Below, piece after piece: positions 41,907 to 43,293 of a stretch of DNA of 43,293 bases (positions are counted from its first letter, which is position 1; each line of letters opens with the position of its first letter). A program made the position numbers and the translations under genes. Location: contig JBDHWD010000019.1 of the NCBI GenBank assembly GCA_039810005.1, forward strand, positions 1 to 43,293. Direction: 5' to 3'. Source of the stretch: JAMLIA01 sp039810005. GTDB lineage: Bacteria > Chloroflexota > Chloroflexia > Thermomicrobiales > CFX8. The notes beneath the pieces are model-generated. The model was given only the letters and a program-made list of their open reading frames with translations, had not been told where the DNA came from and did not search any database.

Positions 41907-42605
41907 GTGCCGTCCGACATTGCCGGAGGATTCGACTCTTCCATTCCGGCGCAAATTCTCGCCAGGCTCATTCGCGACGTCTGGAATCCGCTTGATGTCA
42001 AGATCGTGCTCGGCGTTGCGACACTCGGGGGTACGAGGGAGCCGGTGGCTGAAGAGCATCTTCTGGCAGACGCAACGCTCAATCACGGGGCTCGCGCGGA
42101 TGGCTCGGACCGCCCCGTCGGTGAGCGGCTCAACGAAGCACTCGAACGAGTCGTCGCACGCGGGATGGTTCTGCGACTGGTCGACGAGGCCAACGTCCAC
42201 TGGCTATTGCTCGGCACCGACGAGAATCAGCACCTTGCGCGCGTTCCCGAGCGAGTCCATCCCGAGCAAAGCACACCCTGGAAGGGCACGCTTGTTCTGG
42301 AGCGACCGACGATATTCGGAATCTACGAGCAGAACGTCGGACTCGTGACGCCGATCATTGCCGATCGATTAGTCGACGCGCTGGAGCGCTATCCTGAAGA
42401 ATGGGTTGAGAGCGCAATCGCAGAGGCTGTCAGTTATAACCGCCGCAACTGGCGCTACATTGAACGCATCCTGGAGAACTGGGCGACGGAGGGCAGAAAC
42501 GATGAAGCCGATCGGGGATCTGCTCAGAGGGATCTCAATCGAGAGAAACACCTCCGAGGCAAATACTCACACATCTTCCGACGAGGGGGTTTGCCCGATC
42601 TGTAA
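41907..42605 (+). CDS. DnaD-like primosome protein
   Basis: A 232-residue protein. Residues about 1-115 may form a winged-helix domain (PAQILARLIRDVWNPLDVKIV and SVGERLNEALERVVARGMVLRLV-like segments). Residues about 130-195 match the DnaD/DnaB_2 domain: FGIYEQNVGLVTPIIADRL and the signature helix pair EEWVESAIAEAVSYNRRN, WRYIERILENWATEG with the YxxxIL..W pattern. The charged tail ends RGKYSHIFRRGGLPDL. DnaD proteins help load the helicase at origins or stalled forks in Bacillota. The GTG start has AAGGA upstream. It overlaps the DnaI-like gene by 104 bases in another frame. Confidence 0.8.
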   Translation: MPSDIAGGFDSSIPAQILARLIRDVWNPLDVKIVLGVATLGGTREPVAEEHLLADATLNHGARADGSDRPVGERLNEALERVVARGMVLRLVDEANVHWLLLGTDENQHLARVPERVHPEQSTPWKGTLVLERPTIFGIYEQNVGLVTPIIADRLVDALERYPEEWVESAIAEAVSYNRRNWRYIERILENWATEGRNDEADRGSAQRDLNREKHLRGKYSHIFRRGGLPDL

Positions 42606-43281
42606 GGGCGCCGGTTTCCTGCGCATGGATGCGTCGGTCGACAGCCCAAATTTCAGCCGCCTGCTGCCCTGCACCTGCAAGCTTGAGGAGCGCCGGCAGC
42701 GCTCGCAGAGCCAGGTGCGACAGTTCAGCGACATGTCCGGATTCCGCGATATGACCTTCGAGTCGTTTGACCCGACGATCCGCGGAGCGCAGGAAGCGTT
42801 CGAATCGGCGCTCGCATTTGCGCGCCATCCGCACCGCTGGCTGGTGCTGGTCGGCCCATACGGCTGTGGCAAGACGCACCTCGCGGCCGCAATTGCGAAC
42901 TACGCATTTCACGAGCTGCAGATGGGGCCAGTCTTCGCAGTAGTTCCGGATCTGCTCGACTACCTGCGGACAACGTTCGGCCCGGACGCCGAGGCGTCGT
43001 ACGACGATCGATTCAGCGCCTTCCGTGGCGCAGACCTCCTGATCCTCGACGACCTCGGAACCGAGAATGCCACGCCCTGGGCGCGCGAGAAGCTGTTCCA
43101 GATTATCAACCATCGCTACAACGAGCACGCGCCAATGGTTGTCACGACCAACGATCTCGACCGCGTCGATCCGCGCATTCGATCCCGACTCGTCGATTGG
43201 CAACTGGCAACAACAATCTATATCGACGCGCCGGATTATCGTGATCGATCTCCGCGCCGACCGCGGCCGCGGAATCGCTAG
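42502..43281 (+). CDS. DnaI/DnaC-like helicase loader ATPase
   Basis: A 259-residue AAA+ protein. A zinc-binding segment near the N-terminus has CPICKGAGFL (Cys31, Cys34) and LLPCTCK (Cys57, Cys59), as in Bacillus DnaI. The ATPase domain has Walker A VGPYGCGKTHLAAAIAN (118-125), Walker B LLILDDLG (Asp183, Asp184), sensor 1 VVTTNDLD and a basic arginine-rich C-terminus. DnaI loads DnaB rings on DNA with DnaD and DnaB-type partners. The ATG at 42502 is preceded by GGAGGG; upstream in-frame codons lie inside the DnaD-like gene. Only 12 bases remain to the window end. Confidence 0.9.
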   Translation: MKPIGDLLRGISIERNTSEANTHTSSDEGVCPICKGAGFLRMDASVDSPNFSRLLPCTCKLEERRQRSQSQVRQFSDMSGFRDMTFESFDPTIRGAQEAFESALAFARHPHRWLVLVGPYGCGKTHLAAAIANYAFHELQMGPVFAVVPDLLDYLRTTFGPDAEASYDDRFSAFRGADLLILDDLGTENATPWAREKLFQIINHRYNEHAPMVVTTNDLDRVDPRIRSRLVDWQLATTIYIDAPDYRDRSPRRPRPRNR

Positions 43282-43293
43282 CGCAACCAGCAT

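Noticed and set aside
1..43281. CRISPR arrays, insertion sequences, prophage or integration sites
   Set aside because: No arrays of direct repeats, no transposase or integrase frames, and no tRNA-derived duplications were seen.

Overview
The window looks like a chromosomal segment of a moderately GC-rich (roughly 60% by eye) bacterium, most likely a member of the Chloroflexota, perhaps near the Thermomicrobia. This is inferred from gene content and was not tested by phylogeny. The pointers are a DnaB / DnaD-like / DnaI-like primosome set as in Bacillota and Chloroflexota, HemQ (coproheme decarboxylase), a MoxR-DUF58-transglutaminase operon, a FixX-type ferredoxin, many GTG and TTG starts, and tight 4-base ATGA/GTGA gene overlaps. 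I see no phage, insertion sequence, CRISPR array or integration scar. Coding density is very high.

Layout. 1-5378 (minus): an MFS transporter cut by the left edge, a TenA-family thiaminase and a large Asp-box (BNR) propeller protein. 5563-10802 (plus, except one gene): an ATP-grasp ligase, YggX (minus), a formyltransferase-like protein, kynureninase and a second MFS transporter. 16551-10809 (minus): an apparent seven-gene operon of hemQ, polysaccharide deacetylase, FixX-like ferredoxin, [2Fe-2S] ferredoxin, PAP2-family membrane enzyme, a nuclease-like/HPRT fusion and a lipoprotein sugar dehydrogenase. 22730-16609 (minus): ilvB-ilvN-ilvC with a leader hairpin and a good terminator, then a two-module M16 peptidase. 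23180-23611 (plus): tRNA-Arg(GCG), tRNA-Ser(CGA) and tRNA-Ser(GGA). 23723-26039 (plus): otsB-otsA for trehalose. 34071-26051 (minus): moxR, DUF58, a PrsW-family protease, a TgpA-like transglutaminase, ribokinase and CorA, packed as one operon. 34417-43281 (plus): polA, fmdB, a terminator, cysS, rlmB, rplI, dnaB, a DnaD-like gene and a DnaI-like gene, i.e. DNA replication and translation functions.

How the genes work together. ilvBNC gives the first two steps of branched-chain amino-acid synthesis. otsAB makes trehalose by the two-step phosphate route. dnaB with the DnaD-like and DnaI-like genes should form the helicase and its loading system. The moxR operon encodes an AAA ATPase, a DUF58 partner and a membrane transglutaminase, here with an intramembrane protease between them. 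The hemQ-led operon mixes heme, iron-sulfur, envelope, lipid and purine-salvage functions and has no single obvious pathway.

The most unusual items are the fusion of a restriction-endonuclease-like domain to hypoxanthine phosphoribosyltransferase, the PrsW protease inside the MoxR/DUF58/TgpA operon, the possible small-molecule cluster at 5563-10802, the hairpin with a T-tract upstream of ilvB, and an arginine tRNA with a GCG anticodon.
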